Notes: generated by a model from the letters alone, not told the origin. DNA of 64,000 bases from Rivularia sp. MS3 (GCA_019192545.1 JAHCMI010000026.1:1-64000); one strand, 5' to 3'. Positions 34,609 to 44,296 are shown, counted from the first letter of the stretch. Made by a program: numbers and translations.

Positions 34609-35916
34609 ATGGTCAGTACATTTTTTAAATTACCCAAAGTTAAGCCCCGAAAGACTGCAATAATCGGCGTTAGCGTCAGTTTATTAGCGGGAGGAGTGTT
34701 ATTATCTCAAATTGTCGGCAACCATGTATTACAAACTAAAGAAACGGAAAAAGAACACCAGGTAGTTGTTCCCCAAATCAAGACGGTGACAGCATTAGGA
34801 AGGTTGGAGCCGGAAGGAGATGTGATTAAAATTGCTGGTTCTTCATCAGGGCAAGGCGTTCAAGGAAATAAAATAGATAAGTTATTAGTAAAGGAAGGAG
34901 AAGAAGTTAAAGCTCGACAGATAATTGCGATTTTGGATAATAGCGATAAATTAAAAGCACAATTAGAAAAAGCCAGGGAAACTGTAGCGATCGCACAAGC
35001 GAATTTAGCGAAAGTTCAAGCAGGTGCGAAGACTGGAGAAATCGAAGCTCAAAAAGCTGAAATTGCCAGAATTAAAGCGCAATCTTTAGGAGAAGAAAGA
35101 GCGCAACTCGAAGCTATATCGAGATTAGAAGCGCAATGGGAAGGAGACAAAGCGACTCAAACAGCAACTATTAGAAGATTAGAAGCAGAATTGAATAATG
35201 CTCGTTCGGAATTTCGTCGTTATGAAAGCTTGTATAAAAATGGTGCAATTTCTCAATCAGATTTTGATAGCAGACGTTTAAAAGTAGATACAGTTTTACA
35301 GCAATTAAACGAAGCAAAAGCTGCTTTGGAACGGACTCAAAGTACTGGAAGCAGACAAGTTCGAGAAGCTAAAGCTGTTTTAAGTAGAATTCAAAATGCT
35401 AGCAGTCAACAAATAAATTCTGCTGAAGGAACTTTAAGTAAAATTGCTGAAGTTCGTCCGGTGGATGTAGCAGCAGCAAAAGCCGAGTTGAGACAAGCTA
35501 TAGCAGCAGCAAAGGAAGCAAAAGCTAATTTCGAGCAATCTTTGATTAAGGCACCTACAGATGGTGTAATTTTGAAAATTAACAGTAGAAGTGGGGAAAC
35601 AGCTTCTAATGATGGGATTGTTGAACTAGGAAAAGTTCAGCAGATGATGGTAGTGGCTGAAGTTTATCAAGCTCATATTGGCAAGATAAAAGAAGAACAA
35701 AATGTACGAGTAACTAGTAATTCTTTGGGTGTCGATTTGACGGGTAAAGTTGATTCTATCGGTTGGCAAATACAGCGTCAAAATGTGATTAATGCCGATC
35801 CAAGTGAGAATATTGATGCTCGGGTTGTAGAAGTTAAGGTGCGTTTGGATGAAGAGTCTAGTAAAAAAGCTGCTAAATTGACTAATTTGCAAGTGAAGGC
35901 AATTTTTGAGTTGTGA
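34609..35916 (+). CDS. devB: DevB-type membrane fusion protein of an ABC exporter
   Basis: From the ATG at 34609 (AGAGGA upstream) it is 435 residues. Order: short cytoplasmic basic stretch, one membrane helix (~18-38: IIGVSVSLLAGGVLLS), first half of a barrel/lipoyl region (IDKLLVKEGEEVKARQIIAI), a long coiled coil (~115-300, Glu/Ala/Lys/Arg-rich), then the second lipoyl half (APTDGVILKINSRSGETAS). It links an inner-membrane pump to a TolC-type outer membrane channel. With the next two genes it forms a DevBCA set. In Nostoc/Anabaena one DevBCA exports heterocyst glycolipids, but several paralogues exist and this one is probably TetR-controlled, so another cargo is possible. Confidence 0.85.
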   Translation: MVSTFFKLPKVKPRKTAIIGVSVSLLAGGVLLSQIVGNHVLQTKETEKEHQVVVPQIKTVTALGRLEPEGDVIKIAGSSSGQGVQGNKIDKLLVKEGEEVKARQIIAILDNSDKLKAQLEKARETVAIAQANLAKVQAGAKTGEIEAQKAEIARIKAQSLGEERAQLEAISRLEAQWEGDKATQTATIRRLEAELNNARSEFRRYESLYKNGAISQSDFDSRRLKVDTVLQQLNEAKAALERTQSTGSRQVREAKAVLSRIQNASSQQINSAEGTLSKIAEVRPVDVAAAKAELRQAIAAAKEAKANFEQSLIKAPTDGVILKINSRSGETASNDGIVELGKVQQMMVVAEVYQAHIGKIKEEQNVRVTSNSLGVDLTGKVDSIGWQIQRQNVINADPSENIDARVVEVKVRLDEESSKKAAKLTNLQVKAIFEL

Positions 35917-36002
35917 TTGGTAATGAGTAATAGGTAATTAGTAATTAGTAATTATTAAAGGTATTTTTAACTACTTGCTTACTTGATAAAATTACTGATT
36001 AT

Positions 36003-36050
36003 AAAAACCGCAGAGACACGAAGTACGCGGAGACAAGAGATAGAGAGAGA
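36003..36050. repeat. CGCAGAG-type repeat between devB and devC
   Basis: AAAACCGCAGAGACACGAAG followed by TACGCGGAGACAAG. It lies in the gap before the permease gene; TAATTAG-type heptamers precede it (~35926-35958). Confidence 0.7.
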
Positions 36051-36113
36051 TAGTTATTTTGATTTCTATTTATTGATGTCTTAATACATATTAAATTAAA
36101 TCCAAAAATCGTT

Positions 36114-37289
36114 ATGCTGGAATTTATTCAACAACTTCAACGTCGCACTCCTTTGGGGTGGTTGCAGCTTTCACGTCATAAGGGAAGATTTCTTGTCGCG
36201 CTTGCGGGAATTACTTTTGCTGATATTCTGATGTTTATGCAGTTAGCTTTTCAAGCTTCTTTGTTTGAAAGTAATACAAAGCTCAATCGTGCTGTACTTG
36301 CAGATATTGTTTTAATTAGTTCTCAAGCTAAAAGTACTTTAAATTTATCTACATTTCCTCGGAATCGATTATTTGAAGCGTCAGATGTACCTGGTGTTAA
36401 AGCAGCAGAGCCGATGTATGTGGGAATGGTGTCTTGGAGAAACCCACAGACTAAGAAGAAAGTTCAGGTACAAGCCATTGGATTTAATCCTGAAGTACCT
36501 GCTTTAGATATACCCGAGGCTAACGCACAGCTTGATAAAATTCAGTTACCGGATAGATTTTTATTCGATAAAGCAGCAAGGGGAGAATACGACGAAGTTT
36601 ATAGTCAAGTTGAAGCGGGGAAAGAAGTTTCGACGGAAATAGGTAGAAGAACGATCGCGGTAAATGGATTGTTTAAATTTGGTGCTTCCTTTGCTGCGGA
36701 TGGGATGTTACTGTCGAGCGATAATAATTATTTACGTTTATTTCCCAATCAAAAAGCAAGTAGCGTCAACATTGGTTTAGTTTATCTAGAAGCGGGATAT
36801 GAAGCTGAAGAAGTTGTAACTCGATTAAAAGAGTATTTACCTGAAGACGTAAAAGTTCTCACAAGGGAAGGATTTCTACAATTTGAGTTAGACGTACTTA
36901 CCAAAGAAAGTCCAATCGCTTTTGTTTTTACTTTCGGTGTTGCTATGGGCTTTTTTATCGGTGTAATTATTGTTTATCAAATCCTTTCTACAGACGTAAA
37001 TTCCCATTTAAAAGAATACGCGACGTTTAAAGCAATGGGTTATGGGAATAATTACTTATTAGGAGTAATTTTTGAAGAAGCAATTATCATCGCCACGGTT
37101 GGTTTTATTCCCGGATTCTTTATTCCGTTGGGATTATATCATTTAGCAGCAACAGCAACTAATTTACCTATTTACATGACAGTTTCGCGAGCGATTACTG
37201 TTTTCATTTTGACTTTAATTGTCTGTGCAATTTCCGGAGGAATCGCAACTCAAAAACTACAGTCTGCTGACCCAGCGGATATGTTTTAA
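36114..37289 (+). CDS. devC: DevC-type ABC exporter permease
   Basis: Protein of 391 residues: N-terminal membrane helix (~25-47, LVALAGITFADILMFMQLAF), a large periplasmic domain (~50-270), then three C-terminal helices (FVFTFGVAMGFFIGVIIVYQI; EEAIIIATVGFIPGFFIPLG; AITVFILTLIVCAISGG), the MacB/DevC-type layout. RTPLGWLQLSRHKGRF at the N-terminus is typical of DevC. It works with the ATPase encoded at 37518. The stop codon is followed at once by an AGTGAAC heptamer repeat. The gaps to devB and devA (197 and 228 bases) are filled with dispersed repeats. Confidence 0.88.
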   Translation: MLEFIQQLQRRTPLGWLQLSRHKGRFLVALAGITFADILMFMQLAFQASLFESNTKLNRAVLADIVLISSQAKSTLNLSTFPRNRLFEASDVPGVKAAEPMYVGMVSWRNPQTKKKVQVQAIGFNPEVPALDIPEANAQLDKIQLPDRFLFDKAARGEYDEVYSQVEAGKEVSTEIGRRTIAVNGLFKFGASFAADGMLLSSDNNYLRLFPNQKASSVNIGLVYLEAGYEAEEVVTRLKEYLPEDVKVLTREGFLQFELDVLTKESPIAFVFTFGVAMGFFIGVIIVYQILSTDVNSHLKEYATFKAMGYGNNYLLGVIFEEAIIIATVGFIPGFFIPLGLYHLAATATNLPIYMTVSRAITVFILTLIVCAISGGIATQKLQSADPADMF

Positions 37290-37322
37290 CAGTGAACAGT
37301 AAGCAGTGAACAGTGAGCAGTT
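37288..37322. repeat. AGTGAAC/AGTGAGC heptamer repeat after devC
   Basis: AACAGTGAACAGTAAGCAGT and GAACAGTGAGCAGTTATT begin at the devC stop codon. Confidence 0.75.
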
Positions 37323-37433
37323 ATTAGTTATTAAGTAACTTATAATTCTTCACTTATAAGTCGTAACTATTAAATTTTACAATCCAAAATTTTAAATGAC
37401 TAGTAAACCAACTATTTAAATCTAATCTCTTTA

Positions 37434-37470
37434 CCTCTTCCTCTGCGCTCTCTGTGTCTCTGCGGTTATT
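37434..37470. repeat. CGCAGAG-type repeat before devA
   Basis: CCTCTTCCTCTGCGCTCTCT then GTGTCTCTGCGG; inverted orientation compared with 36003-36050. Confidence 0.75.
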
Positions 37471-37517
37471 AATAATCAATATTTAAAACAAAAATCAGCA
37501 AATACATCTATATAAAT

Positions 37518-38237
37518 ATGAAAGATAAATTAATCAAACAGCCAGCAATTTCAATCCACAATCTTAATCATTACTTTGGTAAAGGTCAACTTCGCAAACA
37601 GGCTTTGTTTGATATCAATTTAGATATACAAGCTGGTGAAATAATTATCATGACTGGCCCGTCTGGTTCTGGTAAAACGACGCTTCTCACTATTTGTGGT
37701 GGTTTACGTTCGGCTCAAGAAGGAAGCGTTAAAGTATTAGGAAAAGAATTATGTGGTGCTTCTGCGAAACAATTAACAATTGCCAGACGCAATCACGGTT
37801 ATATCTTCCAAGCACATAATTTACATGAAAGTTTAACCGCGCTGCAAAACGTGCGAATGGGATTAGAAGTTCACCCACATATTTCGGCTCCAGAAATGCA
37901 TCAAAAATCGATTGAAATGTTAGAAATAGTTGGATTGGGAGAAAGAGTCAATTATTATCCCGATGATTTATCTGGTGGACAAAAACAAAGAGTTGCCATC
38001 GCACGCGCTCTTGTTAGTCAACCAAAAATTGTATTAGCAGATGAACCCACTGCTGCACTTGATAAAAAAACCGGACGCGATGTAGTTAATATTATGCAGA
38101 AACTCGCGAAAGAACAAGGCTGTACGATTTTGATGGTCACTCATGATAATCGTATTTTAGATATTGCCGACCGGATTGTTTATATGGAAGATGGAAAGTT
38201 AGCTCCTCTACCAGCATCGATGGAAGCTTCGCATTAG
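37518..38237 (+). CDS. devA: DevA-type ABC exporter ATPase
   Basis: Protein of 239 residues with a complete ABC ATPase: Walker A GPSGSGKTT (47-55), Q-loop FQAHNL, signature LSGGQKQRVAIARAL, Walker B IVLADEPTAALD and H-loop VTHDNR. NHYFGKGQLRKQALFDINL at ~16-34 is typical of DevA. It drives the DevC permease, third gene of the set. The order B-C-A and direction match known devBCA operons, but the wide, repeat-filled gaps are unusual for one transcript. Confidence 0.88.
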   Translation: MKDKLIKQPAISIHNLNHYFGKGQLRKQALFDINLDIQAGEIIIMTGPSGSGKTTLLTICGGLRSAQEGSVKVLGKELCGASAKQLTIARRNHGYIFQAHNLHESLTALQNVRMGLEVHPHISAPEMHQKSIEMLEIVGLGERVNYYPDDLSGGQKQRVAIARALVSQPKIVLADEPTAALDKKTGRDVVNIMQKLAKEQGCTILMVTHDNRILDIADRIVYMEDGKLAPLPASMEASH

Positions 38238-38270
38238 TATTACTTTTTTCGGGTAGAAGAATTACCGATA

Positions 38271-38297
38271 AAAAAACCGCAGAGAGCGCAGAGAAAA
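38271..38297. repeat. CGCAGAG-type repeat after devA
   Basis: AAAAAACCGCAGAGAGCGCA then GAGAAAAG, 34 bases past the devA stop. Confidence 0.75.
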
Positions 38298-38433
38298 GAT
38301 ATATAGAGGAATAAGTCATATTGAAAAGAGAAGTAATAGTTTGTAATTAATCAAAAGTCAATTAATTTTAAACAATCTGTTATTTGGAAAATAAATACAG
38401 AATTATCAAAACAGAAAATTAGGAGGAATAAAC

Positions 38434-40002
38434 ATGAAAACAGATGTAATAATTATTGGTGCTGGGCCAACCGGACTTTCTCTAGCTTGTCAATTAATTA
38501 GATATGGAATTGATTTTGTAATTATTGAAAAAAACGCAAGTATCACCCATCTTTCTAAAGCCCTAGGCGTTCACGCTCGAACCTTGGAAATCTACGAGCA
38601 ATTAGGTTTAGCAAAACAAGCAGTAAAACAAGGTGCGATCGCCGAAAAATTGCGATTGATTGCAAAGGGTAAAATTCGCGACGGGATTAATTTATCTGAT
38701 ACGGGTAAGAATCTCAGCCCCTATCCATACATGCTTGTTTTAGAGCAAAGTAAAAACGAGCAGTTGCTTTATGATTATCTGCAAAGTCATCAGAAAGAAG
38801 TTCTATGGAATACTACTCTGGAAAGCTTTTCACAAGATGATACAGGAGTTCTTGCTGTAGTTAAAAACGATGAAAATCCATCTCAAACCATCGAAGCAAA
38901 ATATCTCGTCGGTTGTGACGGAGCTAGAAGTCAGGTAAGAAAGTCATTAGGATTATCTTTTACAGGTAGTACCTTAGAAGAAGTATTTTATGTCGCTGAC
39001 ATGGAAGTTGATTGGGATATAGAAGACGATAGCCTGTATGCTTGTCTGGGAAAAGACTCTTTCGTGGGTTTCTTTCCGATGGAAGGTGAAAAATGTTGGC
39101 GTATTGTTGGTAATCTTCCTCAAAAGGCTTCTGAAATAAAAGCATCTGCGGGTGAAATAGAGGTAGATTACGAAGAAATCGAGCAGAAGATTAGAACTCA
39201 AACTCAACTAGATTTCGACATTATCAAAGTCAACTGGTTTTCCAGCTATTTAGTTCATAGTCGTCGAGTAGAACAGTTTTCTCAAGGTAGATGTTTCCTT
39301 GCTGGAGATGCTGCTCATATACATACACCTGCTGGCGGGCAAGGAATGAATACGGGCATTCAAGATGCTTACAATTTAGTTTGGAAATTAGCTTTTGTTC
39401 TTAAAGGTTATGCTCGCGAATCGCTGCTTGATTCTTACAATCAAGAGCGTTTAGAAAATGCTAATAACCTTTTAGAAACAACTGACGAAGCTTTTGAATT
39501 AGGAGCTGGTTCTGATTTTCTAGTCAGTTTTATTAGGACAGTTATTATTCCACCTTTGGCAAAGCATATTTTCAAATTAGGAGTTGTTCAAAGGTCAGCA
39601 TTTTCGTTACTTTCTCAAATTGGTATTAGTTATCCAGATAGTGTTTTAAGCAATCATTCAGATGATAGTAAACTCAAGGTCAAAGCTGGAGATAGGATGC
39701 CATATTTTCTGGTTGATGGTAAAAGTATTTACGATAAATTGCATCAACCATTATTCCATCTAATTACGTTCTCAGACGGACGAAATCCAGAGCAAGATTT
39801 AACAGAAAAAATTGAATATGAATACAATCATTTAGTTGATTATCACTCTATTCCTCTTTATCCACATATTGCAGAAATATTCGGAACGAACGAATCTTTT
39901 AGTATATTGCTCAGACCAGATAATTATATCGGCTTTATCTCTCAAAACGTTTCCTTAGATAAATTAGAAAATTATTTTGCGAAAAATGAAATGCAATACT
40001 AG
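38434..40002 (+). CDS. FAD-dependent aromatic-type monooxygenase 1
   Basis: Protein of 522 residues in the PHBH/MhpA/TetX-like class A flavin monooxygenase family. The FAD/NADPH motifs are IIIGAGPTGLSLACQL (6-21), VGCDGARSQVRKSLGL (~160-175, DG motif) and CFLAGDAAHIHTPAGGQGMN (~287-306, GD motif). It hydroxylates a ring substrate using NAD(P)H and O2; the substrate is unknown. Start ATG at 38434 with AGGAGG upstream, a strong ribosome binding site. A second, diverged member follows at 40259 (256 bases later), and the DevBCA exporter precedes it. I infer a small-molecule modification role. Confidence 0.85.
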   Translation: MKTDVIIIGAGPTGLSLACQLIRYGIDFVIIEKNASITHLSKALGVHARTLEIYEQLGLAKQAVKQGAIAEKLRLIAKGKIRDGINLSDTGKNLSPYPYMLVLEQSKNEQLLYDYLQSHQKEVLWNTTLESFSQDDTGVLAVVKNDENPSQTIEAKYLVGCDGARSQVRKSLGLSFTGSTLEEVFYVADMEVDWDIEDDSLYACLGKDSFVGFFPMEGEKCWRIVGNLPQKASEIKASAGEIEVDYEEIEQKIRTQTQLDFDIIKVNWFSSYLVHSRRVEQFSQGRCFLAGDAAHIHTPAGGQGMNTGIQDAYNLVWKLAFVLKGYARESLLDSYNQERLENANNLLETTDEAFELGAGSDFLVSFIRTVIIPPLAKHIFKLGVVQRSAFSLLSQIGISYPDSVLSNHSDDSKLKVKAGDRMPYFLVDGKSIYDKLHQPLFHLITFSDGRNPEQDLTEKIEYEYNHLVDYHSIPLYPHIAEIFGTNESFSILLRPDNYIGFISQNVSLDKLENYFAKNEMQY

Positions 40003-40258
40003 TAGTTCTTTTCATTAGCTTTTATGGTTAAAACGAAAAGACTGAAAAAATCCCCCAATCCTAACCCTCACCTATCATTTTTAATCAAAACGAATATTAG
40101 TACTCCACCACATTAATTGCGAGGGCTTATTAACGGATTTAAAAAACCCTTCTAGAGCGTACAGAAAGAAAGTTCAGAGGATTAAATTCCTTTTCGTTTA
40201 AACCTAAAGTGAAAAAACATTTATAGTATTTAACTCAAAAATAAAAAGGAAATTTCTT

Positions 40259-41863
40259 ATGTCACATAAAACAGATGTTCTAGTTGTCGGTGCTGGCCCT
40301 ACAGGTTTAACTGTTGCTATCGAACTCGCACGACGCAACGTCAAGGTACGAATTATAGAAAAACGAAGCCAGCCATCTACCCGTAGTAAAGCTTTGGTAG
40401 TACATGCGCGCACCTTAGAGTTTTTAGATATTTTGGGTGTTGCTGAAGAATTAATCCAACGCGGTTATACATCTCCGGGAATCGACTTTAGTGCAGATGC
40501 ACAAAACCCCCTGCGAGCTAATATGTACGGGCTTGATACGCGGTTTCCCTACATTTTAATTTTGCCTCAAGCTGAAACCGAAGCAATTTTAGAGAATCGT
40601 CTCAATCAACTTGGTGTAGAAGTCGAAAGGAATAGCAGTTTGACTCATTTCCAAGAAACTGAAACAGGAGTCTGCGCTACTGTCGAATATCAAGATGACT
40701 CTCAAGCTGATATTGAAGCTAAATATTTGGTAGGTGCAGATGGTTCGCGCAGCACGGTAAGACAAGGGCTGAATTTACCTTTTGAAGGTTCTCCCTATTC
40801 TTGGACTGCATTTCTAGGTGATATTCAGATGGAAGGACATCACGCTGAAGGTGGAACAGAACAGCATTCTAACGACAGAGGTTTAGCTTTTATCGTACCT
40901 TTTGATGACGGTTCCCATCGTATAGTTACTATTGACCGCAAATATCAGAATCAACCTAAAGGGCGCGAACTGGATTTAGACGAACTGCAAGAATCCATTA
41001 GCGCTATTTTAGAAAAACCTGTTTCCTTGAGTCAGCCTAAATGGTTATCGCGATGGGGTTCCGAATTACGTTTAGCTCCTAGATATCAGGTTGGAAGAGT
41101 GTTTATCGCTGGTGATGCAGCCCATACCCACAGCCCTGCTGGTGGTCAAGGAATGAATACGGGTATCCAAGATGGCTTTAATCTCGGTTGGAAACTTGCT
41201 TTTGCGGTTAAAGGTATCTCCCCTGAAACTATTCTCAATACCTACGATACAGAACGCCATAAAATAGGCGATCGCATCTTACGTACAAGTGACTTCTTGT
41301 TACGTAGTTTACTCTTACGCCAACGCTTATTAAGACAAATGCGGGAATTAATTTTTCGGATTTTTATTCCCCTGCCATTTGTACAACGAAAACTGGCTCA
41401 AAATTTATCGGGTTTAGGAGTTAGTTACGAAACAGGAGAAGGTATTGCAGGAAAGCGCATACCAGACATGGAATTTATCAATGTAAAACACGAACAAGTA
41501 AGACTTTACGAACTTCTACGCTTTCGGGGCTATACCTTAATTATGTTTATCGATCCCTTGCAAGCTCAATCCCAACGCAAACAGATAGAGCAGATTGTTG
41601 AAAGCAGCGACGAAATGTTGCAGTTAAATGTAATTTTAAACAATGGTTTGCCGCAGTTACATGACTTTGGGGCTAATACATTGGTAGATTATCGCGGCGA
41701 TTTTGAAACCAAACTTGGCGCAAAAACTGGTCGGATTCTTTTATTACGTCCAGATGCTTACGTTGCATTTGATATAGATAATCTTGATGCAACTGCTTTT
41801 GAAAAACAATTAAAGCAATGGAAGAATACACGCTCACTTTCGGTAACTGCTAATTCTGTTTGA
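40259..41863 (+). CDS. FAD-dependent aromatic-type monooxygenase 2
   Basis: Protein of 534 residues, same class A family as the previous gene: VLVVGAGPTGLTVAIELARR (7-26), VGADGSRSTVRQGLNL and VFIAGDAAHTHSPAGGQGMN. The two are clearly homologous but diverged, so they probably have different substrates or act in sequence. The C-terminal ~130 residues form the thioredoxin-like domain of the PheA/MhpA group but without a CxxC. It is preceded by AAAAAGGAAATTTCTTATG, an acceptable ribosome binding site. Substrate unknown. Confidence 0.85.
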   Translation: MSHKTDVLVVGAGPTGLTVAIELARRNVKVRIIEKRSQPSTRSKALVVHARTLEFLDILGVAEELIQRGYTSPGIDFSADAQNPLRANMYGLDTRFPYILILPQAETEAILENRLNQLGVEVERNSSLTHFQETETGVCATVEYQDDSQADIEAKYLVGADGSRSTVRQGLNLPFEGSPYSWTAFLGDIQMEGHHAEGGTEQHSNDRGLAFIVPFDDGSHRIVTIDRKYQNQPKGRELDLDELQESISAILEKPVSLSQPKWLSRWGSELRLAPRYQVGRVFIAGDAAHTHSPAGGQGMNTGIQDGFNLGWKLAFAVKGISPETILNTYDTERHKIGDRILRTSDFLLRSLLLRQRLLRQMRELIFRIFIPLPFVQRKLAQNLSGLGVSYETGEGIAGKRIPDMEFINVKHEQVRLYELLRFRGYTLIMFIDPLQAQSQRKQIEQIVESSDEMLQLNVILNNGLPQLHDFGANTLVDYRGDFETKLGAKTGRILLLRPDAYVAFDIDNLDATAFEKQLKQWKNTRSLSVTANSV

Positions 41864-41993
41864 ATATGAATTTTGGGTGATAGTTTATCTAAAACTTAGT
41901 TTAAACTTACTCAATCAAACGTTTGATTCTAGGCATATAAGTAGGTGAACAAAAATATTTACCGTCATTGCGTAATTAATTATGTTGAACTAC

Positions 41994-42326
41994 TTACATC
42001 TTAAAAACTTCTTGCAGAAGTATGGGAAAGGGTGAAAATAAGCCTTGATTAATTTTTGCTCTTTCTCTTTTTTTACCAATAAGCAAAAAACTCACTTTAT
42101 TATGAATTGCTAATGCACGAGCAAATACATCCAAACAAAATTCAACTCGCTGCCGTGGAGACACTTGCTTGTATCTGCTGTAATCGCCATAGTAACGACT
42201 CAAGTCTATTGAGGTTTCGTCAATCAGCGAACTTTGTGCAAGTAATGATTTAAGTTCTTCAAATTCTACAATTCTATCTTCAAGTTTTGCCCCGGTAAAA
42301 TCGGCGAAAAGATGTATTACTTTCAA
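41994..42326 (-). CDS. Hypothetical protein, possibly 5'-truncated
   Basis: I do not recognise the 110-residue product. It starts with TTG (KVIHLFADFTGAKLEDRI) and ends normally. It looks like real coding sequence: mixed composition, an amphipathic run FEELKSLLAQSSLIDETSID and a basic KKRERAK stretch, and no membrane segment. The frame begins exactly where the Uma2 remnant begins on the other strand, so the 5' end may have been lost at a rearrangement joint. The alternative is a short intact gene with a weak start. Confidence 0.4.
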   Translation of the reverse strand: MKVIHLFADFTGAKLEDRIVEFEELKSLLAQSSLIDETSIDLSRYYGDYSRYKQVSPRQRVEFCLDVFARALAIHNKVSFLLIGKKRERAKINQGLFSPFPILLQEVFKM

Positions 42327-42580
42327 TTGAAATCGCCGATTCTTCTACAAAATACTACCAAGAAGTGAAATTAAAACTTTATGCTCAAGCTGGTATTTTA
42401 TATTATTGGATATTTAATCTAATCGAAAACTGTTTAGAAACTTATAACTAACCTTTTCAAGATATGCAAGGTAAATTTGGCTATCGTCAGAAAGTTATTT
42501 ATCTTCCCAACGAAACAGTTAATCTACCTTGTTTTCCAGAATTAATATTAGATTTATCTCAAATATCTCCAGTGCAATAG
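42326..42580 (+). pseudogene. Uma2 (DUF820) endonuclease-like gene remnant
   Basis: In frame from 42326 the plus strand reads IEIADSSTKYYQEVKLKLYA, QAGILYYWIFNLIENCLETY, then after one in-frame stop (TAA, 42449-42451) PFQDMQGKFGYRQKVIYLP and a normal end. EIADSS..Y...VKL.LYAQAGI.YYWI.NL is the hallmark of the Uma2/DUF820 PD-(D/E)XK family, very common in cyanobacteria. The N-terminal half is missing and a stop interrupts the rest. Confidence 0.75.
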
Positions 42581-42616
42581 TTTATGGCTAAATCTAAATA
42601 ACTATATTCTTGTGGT

Positions 42617-42639
42617 ACGGGCATCCTTGCCCGTTTTTA
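42617..42639 (+). terminator. Hairpin ACGGGCA/TGCCCGT with T-run
   Basis: Perfect 7-base stem, 4-base loop and TTTT. It stands between the Uma2 remnant and the end of the acyltransferase gene. The phrase GTACGGGCATCCTTGCCCGT is also a dispersed cyanobacterial repeat. Confidence 0.55.
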
Positions 42640-42652
42640 ATTAGAAATAAAT

Positions 42653-44041
42653 TTATATCAACTTTTCCATCGCCTTTTGCAAATCATTAGTAAAATCCCC
42701 AACTGCAATTCTGGCAGCTTTACGATTCTTTTGATAATCCTCAAATCTATCAGAAATAGACATGGGTTCCCCAATAGTAATGTTTGCTTTTTGTTTCCCC
42801 AATTTAGGACGTTTAAAAGGATTACCACCTTTGATTCTAGCTACCACATCCCATAAAATTAAGGTGGTTTCAGCAAATCTTTCTGCTGTCGGTTTTTCCC
42901 TGACATATTTACCCGTCACTGCCACAAAGCTTTCCACTAAACGCATATGCCACATTCTTAAGTTTGCTTCTTCTGCAACTCTATCGGCTAATCTTTTTTC
43001 GATAATAGATAATGATTTATTGTCTTTAAAATCTTCTCTAAAAATATAGTTCCAACCAGCTTGCTCGACTCGACGGCAGCGGTCGTTAAAGTTACCTTTA
43101 GGCAGTAAATCAAAATATTCTTCGGATACTTTTAAAGCTGTATTTAATAAAGCTTTCAAACGTGTGGCTATCGCTTCGTTACCGTCGCTTGTTTCGATTT
43201 CTGTAGTTTTTACTTCTGATGAATGATGATAAAAACGCTTGTAAAAATCTTCCATGACAGTTAATAAATTTTCTGCCAAACGAATTAATCTTGGATAAAG
43301 CCTTTCTTGCGGTAAAGCTGTATCAAAACCGCTATCATCTACGGTTAAACCGCTGGCTTCTTCTAATTCGCTTAATAATTTGTTTATTGATTCCCAAGGT
43401 GGACTTACATAACTGTATTTAATTCCCACTGGTAAAATAAAAACTTGTTCGCTGCGTCCGGCTTTTTGTAAATCTTCGGCACACCAAAAGCCTAGCTGCG
43501 CTATCCCTGGTTCTAAAGGGCTGATAATTTCGGAAAGTCCATTTGTAGCTCCTTCTGGTGCAGCACCCATCGGAAAATTTGCTTCTGCAAATAAATTTCG
43601 AGCCGACTTTAATCCAGTCCAATCTGCTTTACCTCGCTGTATGGGCGTACCACCCATACGCGATAAATACCAACCAACGTGAGAACCTGCCCACAAAGGA
43701 ATTCCTCTGTCGTAAATAAAATGAGCGTGAACTGGATAATTTAATTTAATTTTTTCTTGTTTTGCTACTTTCGGTACTATATGGGAAAACAAATAACCCA
43801 GTGAAAAAGGATCTTCTACTTGTGGATGACGGAACGCTAGGAGAAAACGAATCTTTTTTTGCTGGAATTCGTTGACTAATTTTACTAAAGTTTTGACGTT
43901 TTCTGCTTCAATTTGACTAATAATGGTTTGCGAACGTATCCAAGCTGGTAGCAATAGCTGGGTAATTCGTAAGACGTATGGATTAAATGCTGGCGGAATA
44001 AATTCTAGAGGTGCTTGGGCTTGATGAATCGCGAGGGACAA
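42653..44041 (-). CDS. Phospholipid/glycerol acyltransferase (PlsC-like)
   Basis: 462 residues when started at the TTG at 44041, which has AAGGAG 8 bases before it; the 19 extra residues of the longest frame are encoded by an AGTGAGC heptamer repeat and are unlikely. FLLAFRHPQVEDPFSLGYLF contains the HxxxxD-like acyltransferase motif (HPQVED), FPMGAAPEGATNG is the substrate-binding EG motif, and FILPVGIKYSY follows. It probably esterifies lysophosphatidate or glycerol in the membrane. No signal peptide. The C-terminal half (~220 residues) is helical with no known domain. Confidence 0.75.
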   Translation of the reverse strand: MSLAIHQAQAPLEFIPPAFNPYVLRITQLLLPAWIRSQTIISQIEAENVKTLVKLVNEFQQKKIRFLLAFRHPQVEDPFSLGYLFSHIVPKVAKQEKIKLNYPVHAHFIYDRGIPLWAGSHVGWYLSRMGGTPIQRGKADWTGLKSARNLFAEANFPMGAAPEGATNGLSEIISPLEPGIAQLGFWCAEDLQKAGRSEQVFILPVGIKYSYVSPPWESINKLLSELEEASGLTVDDSGFDTALPQERLYPRLIRLAENLLTVMEDFYKRFYHHSSEVKTTEIETSDGNEAIATRLKALLNTALKVSEEYFDLLPKGNFNDRCRRVEQAGWNYIFREDFKDNKSLSIIEKRLADRVAEEANLRMWHMRLVESFVAVTGKYVREKPTAERFAETTLILWDVVARIKGGNPFKRPKLGKQKANITIGEPMSISDRFEDYQKNRKAARIAVGDFTNDLQKAMEKLI

Positions 44042-44054
44042 AGTTATTTTCTCC

Positions 44055-44085
44055 TTAAACAGTGAACAGTGAGCAGTTAGCGGTA
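44055..44085. repeat. AGTGAAC heptamer repeat upstream of the acyltransferase start
   Basis: AACAGTGAACAGTGAGCAGT lies 14 bases upstream of the TTG start. Confidence 0.75.
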
Positions 44086-44296
44086 GTTGAGAAAGCAATT
44101 ATTTAAAAAAAGAAAAATATTTATAGTTTAAAAGTCCTGTAAAATAGGCATCCTAACCGTTTCAGTTATACACGAAACCTTTGAACTTTAACTTGATTTC
44201 TGACGATTACAGACAGATTTGCACAAAAGTCATTTCCTGAGTATATTTCCTGAGTGTATTAAATAAAAATTATCCAATCCGCAAAGAGGAAAAAAG

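Noticed and set aside
44042-44098. ATG-type longer start for the acyltransferase
   Set aside because: The added residues derive from a heptamer repeat; the TTG at 44041 has a good AAGGAG at 8 bases.
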